In this document: positions 1 through 8,132 of the stretch, piece after piece
Layout of the letters: the number at the start of each line of letters is the position of its first letter
Numbering within the stretch: position 1 is the stretch's first letter
Origin: Porticoccaceae bacterium
GTDB lineage: Bacteria > Pseudomonadota > Gammaproteobacteria > Pseudomonadales > Porticoccaceae
Length of the DNA stretch: 10,011 nt
Direction: 5' to 3'
Assembly: GCA_028822945.1 (NCBI GenBank)
Contig: JAPKCN010000056.1
Location: forward strand, 1 to 10,011
The notes under the pieces: generated by a model
What the model saw: only the letters and a program-made list of their open reading frames with translations
What the model was told of the DNA's origin: nothing
Databases searched by the model: none
Translations under genes and position numbers: made by a program

Positions 1-1
1 G

Positions 2-820
2 TTGGATGTTAATTGCGGCTTTGCTGCCGGCCTAATTATAGCGGTGGCGCTCTATCAACTGCAAAAGACGGGTCTTCCATCGCGGGCGCGCACCTCGCTG
101 TCAGCGGTGACTAACTTGGCGCAACTACCCTATTGTTTTGACTATGCCGGTCTGCTGCCATTCGAGGAGGCCAGCGGTCGCAGTGCGATGGGCAATCATG
201 CGCTGTCGCAGTTCTACAAAACATGGGACGACTGGTTGTTTGTCGATGCCGATGATGCTGATCTTGAAGCCATGCAACACCGCGTTCCAGGCTTGCAGGG
301 TATAACCGTGACCGCCGATATTCAGACGTTTTTAACCGTCGCGTTTCAACAGGCATCCACGGACGAGTGGATGACACGTTTTATTAAGGCCGATATTGCT
401 GCTGCGCAACCGCTGTCGATAGAGACCCTGCGTGAGCGCTATGGTCGGGTAGCCGATGGTAACGTCGGTATCGACCGTGGTAGTTTTGCTTTCTCAGTGC
501 ATGTCGATCACCCCAGTGGCCATTGCTTGACACAGATTGACCACTACGCGATTAGGCCCCTGCGCAGTGCCATAGTGGCGATTACGCCGACCGAGCGACA
601 CGGGCAGTCGACGCGGCAGATACTGGCGTCAATCGGGTATTCCGAATTGCAGATAGCCTCGATGTTGGCACGCAATATTGCGTCCTTGGGTTGGAGTTCC
701 GAATATTTGCCGTCAGATCGCGGCAACGATCCACTGCCGATAGAGAGCCTCCCACACGCACCGATGCAGGTGCATCCGTCGCAGTTAGAAGAAGAGCCTT
801 TTTATCAAGGTGATTACTAG
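2..820 (+). CDS. CaiB/BaiF-type CoA-transferase, C-terminal part (5' end outside window)
   Basis: This is a class III CoA-transferase, a family that moves CoA between acyl-CoA and a free carboxylic acid. Only the C-terminal 272 or so codons are present. The reading frame is open to the left edge, and the first codon (TTG) is more likely an internal Leu than a start, because full members of the family have about 400 residues or more. The first residues (DVNCGFAAGL) fit the conserved helix of the middle region. A segment at about 65-81 (ending in WDDWLFV) resembles the family's 'Y.T.DGW' stretch. The best signature is near the C-terminus at about 196-218: PTERHGQSTRQIL followed by IGYSELQI, matching the family pattern of a Pro/Gly/His-containing loop, then 'T..IL..LGY...I'. 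The catalytic Asp expected in the N-terminal half cannot be seen. The substrate is unknown. The gene converges on lysR, with 54 bases between the stop codons and no clear terminator. Confidence 0.82.
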   Translation: MDVNCGFAAGLIIAVALYQLQKTGLPSRARTSLSAVTNLAQLPYCFDYAGLLPFEEASGRSAMGNHALSQFYKTWDDWLFVDADDADLEAMQHRVPGLQGITVTADIQTFLTVAFQQASTDEWMTRFIKADIAAAQPLSIETLRERYGRVADGNVGIDRGSFAFSVHVDHPSGHCLTQIDHYAIRPLRSAIVAITPTERHGQSTRQILASIGYSELQIASMLARNIASLGWSSEYLPSDRGNDPLPIESLPHAPMQVHPSQLEEEPFYQGDY

Positions 821-874
821 CTGTACTTGATTAGCCAGTGTTGAAGGGTGGTGTGGAGCGAGACTCGCGCGCCG

Positions 875-1852
875 CTAGATGGCGGGCATCTTGGTCATCG
901 TGAAGGCCTGCTTGCCGAGCCAGGGCGCTATAGTCAATAGTTGCGGCACAATCTCGTCGCGGTATAGGCTGCGGCAGATATCTGCACTTAGGACCGGCAG
1001 TTTGCCGAGTTCGTCCGGGCGACAGAGTAGTATCAAATAACGCGCATGATTGCCATTATCAAGTTGCATAACACGTATATTGTTGAGTAATTTTGGATAG
1101 CGCACGATGCACAAACCAGTAACTATCGACCAACCGTGCCCAGATTGTACAAAGCGCAGTAGTGTTTGCGTGCTGTCTAGTTCGTAGTCGCTCTGCAGTG
1201 TAATCCTCATGCGCCTGGCGATTAAGTCGGTGAGTGCGCCGAGGCGGGACTGTCGATTGTACTGAATAAACGGTAAGTTACTGGCCAGCCACTGAAGGTC
1301 GACGGATCCTTGTTGGCTAAAATTTTCTGGCACCAATATTACGAATGGATCGCGCAGCAGTGGATGGCGTTCCAAGTGCGGATGTTCGTTGACAGAATCG
1401 CCAGTAATCAAAATATCCAGATCGCGATTTAACAGTGCCTTCGTCAACGGCGAAACTAAACCGGTACGCAGGGCTATTTTTGAGGTGAAGGGCTTTAGTC
1501 TTTGCATGAACTGTGAGCCGGCAACATCACAAAATGAATCGACCATGCCGACATTTAAGCGAATTAAACCGCCTTTTGACCCTAGTGTCACGTCTGCAAT
1601 CATACGCTGGGTATCGCCGATGACTTGCTGCGCATAGGCGTTGAGTACCTGACCGCTGGGCGTAAGTTTTATCGGTCGCGTGCGGGTGACCACCAGCTGC
1701 GTATCGGTTTGGATCTCTAGCTGCTTAATAGTCTGCGAGACCGCGGACTGGGTTATACCGAGTCGCTCGGCGGCCCGCGTTAGGGTCTGAGACGCTGCCA
1801 CTGTAGAAAATATTTTTAGCGCGCTAATCTCAATGTTTTTGTTGTTTTTCAT
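875..1852 (-). CDS. LysR-family transcriptional regulator, last gene of the purU-sox operon
   Basis: This is a LysR-type DNA-binding regulator of 325 residues, slightly longer than the usual 290-310. The N-terminal winged helix-turn-helix is clear: residues about 22-41 read TLTRAAERLGITQSAVSQ, followed by an IKQLE linker helix and the wing segment (IKLTPSGQVL, 61-70). The rest, from about residue 95 to 300, fits the periplasmic-binding-protein-like effector domain, with segments such as LDILITGD and PFVILVPE. The ATG at 1852 has no good ribosome binding site. It lies 30 bases after the soxG stop, in the same direction, so translation may depend on read-through from the operon. LysR genes are often divergent from their targets; here the regulator is the promoter-distal gene, which suggests autoregulation with the operon. 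Its inducer is unknown, but the operon's N-methylated substrate is a natural guess. Confidence 0.93.
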   Translation of the reverse strand: MKNNKNIEISALKIFSTVAASQTLTRAAERLGITQSAVSQTIKQLEIQTDTQLVVTRTRPIKLTPSGQVLNAYAQQVIGDTQRMIADVTLGSKGGLIRLNVGMVDSFCDVAGSQFMQRLKPFTSKIALRTGLVSPLTKALLNRDLDILITGDSVNEHPHLERHPLLRDPFVILVPENFSQQGSVDLQWLASNLPFIQYNRQSRLGALTDLIARRMRITLQSDYELDSTQTLLRFVQSGHGWSIVTGLCIVRYPKLLNNIRVMQLDNGNHARYLILLCRPDELGKLPVLSADICRSLYRDEIVPQLLTIAPWLGKQAFTMTKMPAI

Positions 1853-1882
1853 GCTGCAAGTATATGTCCGATAACGGTATCT

Positions 1883-2578
1883 TTACAGGGTGGCGCAATC
1901 ACGCAAGGCCTGCAGTCCGATTGCGCGGCCGCGGTACTCTGACATGGCATCCAACAAACTATCCCAGAGATACTCGAGCGAACAGCTGTCACTAAAAATT
2001 GCGTAGTTTAGATTGTCACCAATGTCCGTGCGCACAATGACCGCATTGATCTTGGCTAAGGATGTCTGGGCTATTTGAAGATTGGTGAAATACTGGGCAC
2101 GGAAATCGATGGCGCACACCTTCGCCAGAGTATTGGCGGCCTGCTCGCCGCACAGCGATAACCAGCTATGGCTATCGCCGCGCGGAAGCGCGTAGACACG
2201 ATGTGCGCGCGTTGCGGTCGCCAAGGTTTCGATCAGCTTAGAACTTCCGGTCAGATTGCTCGCTAACAGCAGCTCATTAGATGACAACCTGGCCACCAGT
2301 GTGTTGTCGCCCTGCAGTGTTGCCCAGTTGGGTTGCGCCGGCTGTTTGACACCACAACTATCCGCCCACACGGGGGTGCCCAACCCCTTAAAACCGATGC
2401 GCGGCAGGGTAGACAAATCGGCGAGGCCAAGAACCCGTGCCTGCGATACTTCGTCGTCGCCATAGTGATCCACCGCAATGCTATCGCCGAACTGTGCAAA
2501 GTCCGCACCGAGTTGTCGGTGCCGTCGATAGAGTTGGCTGCGACGCAAGGTTTGAGTGGGCGAGATGACTACCGACAT
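1883..2578 (-). CDS. soxG: Sarcosine oxidase gamma subunit family protein
   Basis: This is the gamma subunit of a heterotetrameric sarcosine oxidase-type enzyme (231 residues; the family is usually about 180-210). Gamma subunits have a fold related to the tetrahydrofolate-binding domain of GcvT and pack against the alpha subunit without their own cofactor. Visible matches are the GcvT-like N-terminal stretch LGLADLSTLPRIGFKGLG (about 50-67), a central LVARLSSNELLLAS (about 94-107) and PRGDSHSWLSLCG (about 132-144), all typical of SoxG. The assignment rests mainly on position: it follows soxA directly. The soxA stop codon is separated from this ATG by two bases, and an AGGAA ribosome binding site lies inside the last soxA codons, so the two are very probably translationally coupled. 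The sequence family is fast-evolving, so the subunit role is firmer than any residue-level claim. Confidence 0.88.
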   Translation of the reverse strand: MSVVISPTQTLRRSQLYRRHRQLGADFAQFGDSIAVDHYGDDEVSQARVLGLADLSTLPRIGFKGLGTPVWADSCGVKQPAQPNWATLQGDNTLVARLSSNELLLASNLTGSSKLIETLATATRAHRVYALPRGDSHSWLSLCGEQAANTLAKVCAIDFRAQYFTNLQIAQTSLAKINAVIVRTDIGDNLNYAIFSDSCSLEYLWDSLLDAMSEYRGRAIGLQALRDCATL

Positions 2579-2580
2579 AG

Positions 2581-5496
2581 CTATAATTCCTGTCGCAGGT
2601 TACCGGCATCATAGAATGGTAGGTCGACCACTTGGGCAACCACCAAGCTTCCGCCGCTGGATTTGATCGTAAAGCTGCTGCCGGCATCAGCATGAGTTGG
2701 TGGGACGTATGCAAGGCCTATTGGTTTTTTTAAGGTAGGTGAGAAATTACACGAGGTCACACGGCCAACCATCTTGTCGCCGTCTACAACGAGGTGGCTC
2801 TCTAGCGGAATGGGGGCATTCGGATCGTCGACAACAAATCCCACCAAGCAGCGTTTGAGGGGAATTTTTCCTAGTTCCTTAAGGGTTCGACTGCCGACAA
2901 AAAATGCTTTTAGCTTAGATACAGCCCAGCCCATTTGTAACTCTGCAGGATTTGACATCGCATCGGTGTCCTGGCCAATAATAATGTGGCCTTTTTCTAA
3001 TCTCAGCACGCGCTGTGCCTCGATACCAAAGGGCTTGATTGACTGCCCTTGTCCCGCCTCTATCAAAGCATCCCAGAGCGCTTCACCGGCATACTGCGGG
3101 ACATGCACCTCGAAGCCTAGTTCGCCGACAAACCCGACGCGGATCAGACGTGCCGGAATGCCGGCTACGCTGCCCTCGCGAATGCACATGTAGGGGAATG
3201 CTACAGCACTCATATCAATGTCGGTGACCAGCTTAGAGAGCACTTCGCGTGCTCTTGGGCCGGCTATATTGACACCGGCATAAGCGGATGTGACATTTGT
3301 GATATCGATATCAAGTCGCCATTGGGCATTCCATTTCAGCATACTCTGATACACTCGGTCGACACCGCCGGTGGTCGCGGTGACGTAGTAGTGATGTTCG
3401 CCAAAGCGACAGGCGACGCCGTCGTCGATGATTACGCCGGCTTCGTTGGTGAGCAGCGCATAGCGAGCTTTGCCGACAGGTTGCTTTAAAAAGTTAAACG
3501 TGTAGAAACGATTGAGAAATTCGCCAGCATCGGCACCACGAACCTCGATGCCGCCCAAGGTCGAGACGTCGACAAGGCCGACGTTGTTGCGAACGTTGTC
3601 GACTTCGCGGTTGATGCATTGAGTGCGAGCCGCGGCATCGCCATAAAAGGCCGGTCGGTACCAAGCACCCGCCTGCAACATCTGCGCGCCGGATTCGAGG
3701 TGACGATGGTGCATATTACTGCGTCGCGCCGGATAGAAACTGCGGCCGGCACTATGCGCTAAGTGCTCGGCAGAAAAGGGTGGGCGCGCTGTAGTGACGC
3801 CAGTTTGAGCCACAGTGCGTTGGGTTGCATCGGCCACCAGTCGGGCAGTCGTCAATGCAGAATGGCGCCCCTGGGAGGGACCCATACCGCAGGTAGAGTA
3901 GCGTTTGACCAACTGGATATGTTCGTAGCCGTCGCGCGTGGCGTTAATAATGTCGGCAATCTGTAAATCTTCGTCGAAATCGACAAACTCTTTACCCTTA
4001 GGGTGGGCAAAAATCGGCCAACTAAAGTTCGGGCTCTGCGGCTGCACATCGACTATCAAATCTGGTATTTGGCGGCTACTCATGCCCAGTGCGTTGGTGG
4101 CGATGATTGCGGCGCGCTCGGCATCTGCGACAACCGCCTCGAGTGTCCACAAGCTGTTGACTGAGCCGGCGATATAATAGTTGTCGGGGCACTGATTCAG
4201 AGTAAACATGGCGCTGTCGTCATCGTAGCTGAGTTGCCCTCCGGCCTGGCAGATCAACTGGTAGGTGGGTGTGTAACCGACCGACATACAGAGAGTGTCG
4301 CAGGCGATGATTTCTCCACGAGTCGCACAGTGTCCGCGACTAACAATTTCGCGGACATCGACTGAACCGAGGTGTAAGCCTGTCGCGTCAGGCTGCGCCG
4401 CGTAAACTGCGTGACCTATTTTCACCGGTATACCCAGCCCACATACATGCTCTGCGATAGCGTCGTAGGCGGGCGCATCGCGCAAGTCGACGATTAATTT
4501 GACATCGACACCGGCATCAACAAGGTCCAATACTGCAGTGTAGCCATCGTTGTTGCCGGTTAGAACGACCGCCGACTGGCCCGGGCGCACGGCATAGAGA
4601 TTTATCAGACGTAGGGCGGCGCTACTGAGCAGGACACCCGGAAGGTCGTTATTGTGAAACACTGCCGGCTGTTCAATGGCACCTACACACATGATGGTTT
4701 GTTTGGCGCGGACTTTATAAAGACGCTTGGCGCGAATAACCGGTAGCCAGTTGTCGGCAAACCAGCCATTGCAGGTGGCATCGGTCATGGCGACAATATT
4801 TACATTGGCCTCGACACGGGCGACTAATGCCTCGCGCATCTGGCGTGACTGAGTTCCTTCGAGGTCGCTGCGCGCGTAGTTGAGCGAACCGCCAAGTTGA
4901 GCATTTTCATCGACCAACAGCACTGCGGCTCCAGCATCGGCTGCTGCCAACGCGGCGCAAAGGCCGGCCGGTCCGGCACCTATAACAGCGACATCATAAA
5001 ACTGGTACTGCTTGTCAAAATACTCCGGTTGGTAGTTTTGATTTATCTGCCCTAATCCGGCTTTTTTACGAATTAGTGGCGCCCATTTTTCCCACATGCC
5101 ACGCGGCTTAAAAAATGCTTTATAGTAAAAAGCTACTGGCAGAAATTTAGCTAGTAAGCCGAGTCGTGCCCCGCGATCGCGACTTAAGCTGCCAGTATAG
5201 TTTTGCGCCATAACCTCTAAGTCGGGGGTAATCTCGACCCGATCTGCCAAGGCATTCGGGTCGGAGTGCAACTGCACCATGCTGTTGGCATCTTGGCCCG
5301 CCATCGTTAAAACGCCGCGCGGGCGGTGATATTTAAAAGAACGGCTGAGTAGCCACTGATTACTGGCTGCCAGAGCACTGGCGACTGTGTCGCCGGCGTA
5401 ACCGCTGTACGTTTTGTTCTCAAAGCTAAAAGTGATCGGTTGCTTGCGATCTATTAGCATGCCTAACGGCTGGGGAAGTCTGGTTTTGTCAGCCAC
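2581..5496 (-). CDS. soxA: Sarcosine oxidase alpha subunit (NAD-binding and folate-binding domains)
   Basis: This is the large alpha subunit of the heterotetrameric enzyme, 971 residues, the usual family length. Domains in order: a ferredoxin-like N-terminal domain (about 15-100) with no Cys before residue 180, so it cannot hold an iron-sulfur cluster; a dinucleotide-binding domain with VIGAGPAG at 171-178 and a second half around 305-470; the small domain with CGMGPSQGR at 536-544; and a GcvT-like folate domain from about 585 to the end, with VDVSTLGGIEVRG (642-654), Asp691-Asp692 where GcvT proteins carry their key Asp, and a C-terminal beta-barrel. In known enzymes this subunit binds NAD and FMN at the interface with SoxB and takes the methylene group onto tetrahydrofolate. 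The start is a GTG (5494-5496) overlapping the soxD end by 8 bases, with GAGG six bases upstream. The next in-frame ATG, at codon 13, would cut into the N-terminal domain. Confidence 0.96.
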   Translation of the reverse strand: MADKTRLPQPLGMLIDRKQPITFSFENKTYSGYAGDTVASALAASNQWLLSRSFKYHRPRGVLTMAGQDANSMVQLHSDPNALADRVEITPDLEVMAQNYTGSLSRDRGARLGLLAKFLPVAFYYKAFFKPRGMWEKWAPLIRKKAGLGQINQNYQPEYFDKQYQFYDVAVIGAGPAGLCAALAAADAGAAVLLVDENAQLGGSLNYARSDLEGTQSRQMREALVARVEANVNIVAMTDATCNGWFADNWLPVIRAKRLYKVRAKQTIMCVGAIEQPAVFHNNDLPGVLLSSAALRLINLYAVRPGQSAVVLTGNNDGYTAVLDLVDAGVDVKLIVDLRDAPAYDAIAEHVCGLGIPVKIGHAVYAAQPDATGLHLGSVDVREIVSRGHCATRGEIIACDTLCMSVGYTPTYQLICQAGGQLSYDDDSAMFTLNQCPDNYYIAGSVNSLWTLEAVVADAERAAIIATNALGMSSRQIPDLIVDVQPQSPNFSWPIFAHPKGKEFVDFDEDLQIADIINATRDGYEHIQLVKRYSTCGMGPSQGRHSALTTARLVADATQRTVAQTGVTTARPPFSAEHLAHSAGRSFYPARRSNMHHRHLESGAQMLQAGAWYRPAFYGDAAARTQCINREVDNVRNNVGLVDVSTLGGIEVRGADAGEFLNRFYTFNFLKQPVGKARYALLTNEAGVIIDDGVACRFGEHHYYVTATTGGVDRVYQSMLKWNAQWRLDIDITNVTSAYAGVNIAGPRAREVLSKLVTDIDMSAVAFPYMCIREGSVAGIPARLIRVGFVGELGFEVHVPQYAGEALWDALIEAGQGQSIKPFGIEAQRVLRLEKGHIIIGQDTDAMSNPAELQMGWAVSKLKAFFVGSRTLKELGKIPLKRCLVGFVVDDPNAPIPLESHLVVDGDKMVGRVTSCNFSPTLKKPIGLAYVPPTHADAGSSFTIKSSGGSLVVAQVVDLPFYDAGNLRQEL

Positions 5497-5797
5497 TCGG
5501 CACCTCGCTGTTCGAGCGCGATGAAAATTCGACGCGGCAGTTAAATATTTCGTCGGTATTAAAGGTCCTCAGTATTTCGTCGGTAAGGGTGTTGCGCTCG
5601 GCCAAAAACCAATAGGAACTGGCGCTGTGACACCACCACTCGGTAACGATGCCCGCGACGTTGCGATGAAAAAAAACGTATTCGGCCCACTCGCGAGAGG
5701 AAGCCTCAATGTGATCCGGGTTGGGGTGGTACTCGCCGCCATAGATAAACTCTGAGATATTGCGTGGGCCGTTTAATGGGCAAATTAAGACTTTCAT
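5489..5797 (-). CDS. soxD: Sarcosine oxidase delta subunit, zinc-ligand-poor variant
   Basis: This is the small delta subunit of the tetramer, 102 residues from the ATG chosen here. A GTG two codons upstream (5801-5803) is in frame but overlaps the GGGAG ribosome binding site, which sits five bases before the ATG, so the ATG is preferred. The family pattern is clear: CPLNG at 6-10, an EFIYGGE segment, a central W-AEYVFF, and YWFLAERNTLTDEIL near the C-terminus. Classic delta subunits bind zinc through Cys6, Cys9, His59 and Cys63. Here Cys6 remains, position 9 is Asn, the His position is Cys56 (with His57 next to it) and the last Cys position is Ser60, so the usual site looks lost. It lies between soxB (9-base gap) and soxA (8-base overlap). 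Confidence 0.9.
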   Translation of the reverse strand: MKVLICPLNGPRNISEFIYGGEYHPNPDHIEASSREWAEYVFFHRNVAGIVTEWWCHSASSYWFLAERNTLTDEILRTFNTDEIFNCRVEFSSRSNSEVPSG

Positions 5798-5802
5798 ACG
5801 CA

Positions 5803-5807
5803 CTCCC
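5803..5807 (-). promoter_or_regulatory. Ribosome binding site of soxD (decides its start)
   Basis: On the minus strand GGGAG lies five bases before the ATG at 5797 and overlaps the soxB stop codon (TAG, 5807-5809). The alternative GTG start shares its first base with this motif and so could not use it. Confidence 0.6.
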
Positions 5808-7048
5808 TAATGGCTGGCTGCGGTTGCGCCAGCTTCATTGATTTGTTCAAAACGGTAAAAGCGCTCGAGTGCGAAGGGTGCGATAATATCGGGTAATCGT
5901 TTGGTAGCGACAAGCTCCGCCATAGTCACTCCACAAATGGGCGTGGCCTTAAAACCCCAGGTTCCCCATCCTGCATCTAGATAGTAGTTTTCGATGGGCG
6001 AAAGTCCCATGATCGGGCTGTAGTCGGGTGTCATATCAGTGATTCCCGCCCACTGGCGAAGTAAACGTGCTTGGGCTAAAAACGGGAACAACTCCAACAC
6101 AGCTGCGCTCAACGATTCGCGTTGGTCTAGGGTCGCCCGAGTGTTGTACAAAGGGTAGGGGTCTGAGCCGCCGCCGATCACAAATTCACCGCGCGATGTC
6201 TGATGCACATAGACGTGCACGTGCGGCGAACTGACATGCGGCGTCAGCAGCGGTTTGTAGGGTTGAGTGACCATAGCTTGCAGCGGATAAGAGTGAATAG
6301 GTAGCGCTATGCCGGCCATCTTTGCGACCACCGAACTCGCCCCTGCCACTGCTTGGACAACTGCGCCACACTCGACCCGACCGCGGTTGGTGAGCACTGC
6401 TGTGACACGACCCTGGGTTACTTCTATATCTTGTACCTCAGTCAGTTGGTGGAGTTCTACACCCCGTTGACAGGCGCCCTTAGCATAACCCCAAGCGACT
6501 ACATCGTGGCGCGCGGTCGCACCATCGGCGTGCCATAAACCGCCTATAATTGGAAAGCGAGCATCTTCAGACATGCGTAGATTAGGCACTAACTCGGCCA
6601 TTTGTTGGCGGTCGACGAGTTCCGACCTCACCCCCAGGTGCTGATTAACCTCAGCTCGCCAGCGAAAACTGCGTATGGCGGCATCGCTGTGCGCCAGTGT
6701 AAGTTGACCGCGATTTTCCATCATTACGTTAAAATTAAATTCGTTGCTTAGGTTCTGCCACAACTTAACTGACTCACGGTAAAAAGTGACGCCTTCTTCG
6801 GTAAGATAGTTGGAGCGAATAACCGCGGTGTTACGCGCGGTATTGCCGCCGCCCAAATAATTTTTTTCGAGTACCGCGACGTTGGTAATGCCGTGGTCCT
6901 TTGCCAAGTGGTAGGCGATGCCTGTACCATGACCACCCGCGCCAATAATGACTACATCGTAGTGTTTTTTTAGCTCGCCGGCAGGACTAAAGTGTCGCTC
7001 TGCAGGATAGTCATTACTCAAGCCGTATTTTAGTAATCCAAATGGCAT
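5807..7048 (-). CDS. soxB: Sarcosine oxidase beta subunit (FAD/covalent FMN flavoprotein)
   Basis: This is the catalytic beta subunit, a flavoprotein of the DAO family that oxidises the N-methyl amine; 413 residues, normal for the family. After a short family-typical N-terminal tail, the FAD-binding Rossmann motif VVIIGAGGHGTG lies at 32-43, followed by LEKNYLGGGNTARNT (60-74). The stretch ARHDVVAWGYA (179-189) matches the segment that carries the covalent 8-alpha-histidyl FMN in the characterised enzyme, which would make His181 the attachment residue. The C-terminal GWGTWGFKATP (360-370) closes the FAD site in this family. The ATG at 7048 has GGAG five bases upstream, and the gene starts 27 bases after purU. 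The exact amine substrate cannot be read from these motifs: sarcosine oxidases and N-methylglutamate dehydrogenases share them. Confidence 0.95.
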   Translation of the reverse strand: MPFGLLKYGLSNDYPAERHFSPAGELKKHYDVVIIGAGGHGTGIAYHLAKDHGITNVAVLEKNYLGGGNTARNTAVIRSNYLTEEGVTFYRESVKLWQNLSNEFNFNVMMENRGQLTLAHSDAAIRSFRWRAEVNQHLGVRSELVDRQQMAELVPNLRMSEDARFPIIGGLWHADGATARHDVVAWGYAKGACQRGVELHQLTEVQDIEVTQGRVTAVLTNRGRVECGAVVQAVAGASSVVAKMAGIALPIHSYPLQAMVTQPYKPLLTPHVSSPHVHVYVHQTSRGEFVIGGGSDPYPLYNTRATLDQRESLSAAVLELFPFLAQARLLRQWAGITDMTPDYSPIMGLSPIENYYLDAGWGTWGFKATPICGVTMAELVATKRLPDIIAPFALERFYRFEQINEAGATAASH

Positions 7049-7075
7049 GCAATCTCCACGCAGGTGCTGTAGCGG

Positions 7076-7954
7076 TTAACCGCCGAGAAAAACGACGGTC
7101 TTGTTACCGTCCAGAAATACGCGACGTTCAATGTGGTAGGTAATCGCGCGGGCCAGCGCCATCGACTCATTGTCGCGACCCATTCTCACTAGATGCTCAG
7201 GCTTACAGTTGTGGTCGACACGGGTCAACATTTGCTCGATGATTGGCCCTTCGTCGAGATCCGAGGTGACATAGTGAGCCGTCGCGCCAATCACTTTGAC
7301 ACCGCGATCAAACGCCTGGTGGTAGGGCTTCGCGCCTTTGAAACCGGGTAAAAAGGAGTGGTGAATATTGATACATTTACCCGATAACTGCTCGGTTAGC
7401 TGATTCGAGAGAATTTGCATATAGCGCGCTAGGACAACTAATTCTGTGCCGGTCTCGTCGACGATTTCCAGAAGCCGCTGCTCTTGTCTGGGTTTGGTTT
7501 CTCGGGTTACTGGCAGATGTATAAAACGTAGCCCCTCGCGCTCGACCATAGCTCTAAGATCGGTGTGATTTGAAACCACTGCAGTAATCTGCATATTGAA
7601 TTCGCCCTTGCGCAGACGATAGAGGATGTCGTCTAGGCAATGGTCATATTTTGAAACCATTATGAGGGTTTTGACTGAGACTTTTGGGTCGTGAATTTGC
7701 CACTGCATAGTAAATTCATCGGCTACCGAGCCAAACGCTTCCCTGATATCGTCGATCGCTGGCGAGCCCTGCTGCAGGCGAAATACCGAACGCATAAAAA
7801 ATTTGTTTGTCGACTCGTCGTCAAACTGCTCTAGCGCGCAGATGTAGCAATTGTGATCTGCTAGATAGCCGGTCACTGCGGCAACGACGCCACTGCCGGC
7901 GCGACATGTTCCAGTAAAAATATAGTTGTTTACCTCGTTCGCTATGCTCGTCAT
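7076..7954 (-). CDS. purU: Formyltetrahydrofolate deformylase
   Basis: PurU hydrolyses 10-formyltetrahydrofolate to formate and tetrahydrofolate. An N-terminal ACT domain (about 11-88 from this start) is followed by a formyltransferase-type hydrolase domain. Residues here are numbered from this ATG. The catalytic Asn and His are in NIHHSFLPGF (Asn196, His198), and the catalytic Asp is in SDLDEGPII (Asp234). RYMQIL just before is also typical. The frame extends upstream to an ATG at 8005 (309 residues), but those 17 extra residues do not look like the family and neither ATG has a strong ribosome binding site; 292 residues is nearer the usual 280-290. The ACT turn normally written CPDR-G reads CRAGSG here, so ligand sensing may differ. 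As the first gene before soxB, it likely drains one-carbon units made by demethylation and frees folate. Confidence 0.93.
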   Translation of the reverse strand: MTSIANEVNNYIFTGTCRAGSGVVAAVTGYLADHNCYICALEQFDDESTNKFFMRSVFRLQQGSPAIDDIREAFGSVADEFTMQWQIHDPKVSVKTLIMVSKYDHCLDDILYRLRKGEFNMQITAVVSNHTDLRAMVEREGLRFIHLPVTRETKPRQEQRLLEIVDETGTELVVLARYMQILSNQLTEQLSGKCINIHHSFLPGFKGAKPYHQAFDRGVKVIGATAHYVTSDLDEGPIIEQMLTRVDHNCKPEHLVRMGRDNESMALARAITYHIERRVFLDGNKTVVFLGG

Positions 7955-8039
7955 TAAATCTGCTCGTTTATTGCTGGGTTTTAGTGGGCTTCGCTGGCGG
8001 AACATTGCTAAGCCAGTTTTGATCTCGGAACCCGCGCTG

Positions 8040-8069
8040 ATAATGCCTTTAATGCAATCGTCCGGTCAA
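8040..8069 (-). promoter_or_regulatory. Candidate sigma70 promoter of the purU-sox-lysR operon
   Basis: On the minus strand TTGACC (8064-8069; 5 of 6 to the -35 consensus) is followed, after an 18-base spacer, by CATTAT (8040-8045; 4 of 6 to the -10 consensus). Transcription would begin near 8033, leaving roughly 80 bases before the preferred purU start. This is the best promoter-like pair upstream of the operon, seen by eye only. Confidence 0.5.
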
Positions 8070-8074
8070 CTGTA

Positions 8075-8089
8075 ATTAGTGAGTCTAAT
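8075..8089 (-). promoter_or_regulatory. Candidate LysR-type operator (T-N11-A dyad)
   Basis: ATTAG and CTAAT form a perfect 5-bp inverted repeat around TGAGT. The dyad contains a T-N11-A match (8076 and 8088), the core of LysR-family sites. Its centre at 8082 lies about 50 bases upstream of the predicted transcription start, just beyond the -35 box, which suits an activator. The likely partner is the LysR protein encoded at the end of the same operon. The arms are short and AT-rich, so chance is possible. Confidence 0.4.
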
Positions 8090-8132
8090 AATTGACTATA
8101 TAATGCCTAATGTCGCTGTTTACTACCGCTGT

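Noticed and set aside
858..868. GCGAG-A-CTCGC palindrome between the convergent CoA-transferase and lysR genes as a terminator
   Set aside because: The one-base centre cannot form a normal loop and no T-tract follows on either strand. I would not call it an intrinsic terminator.
2774..3193. 139-codon + strand open frame opposite soxA, and the other long antisense frames over the operon
   Set aside because: They are shadows of well-supported conserved genes, with no ribosome binding sites and no recognisable protein features.
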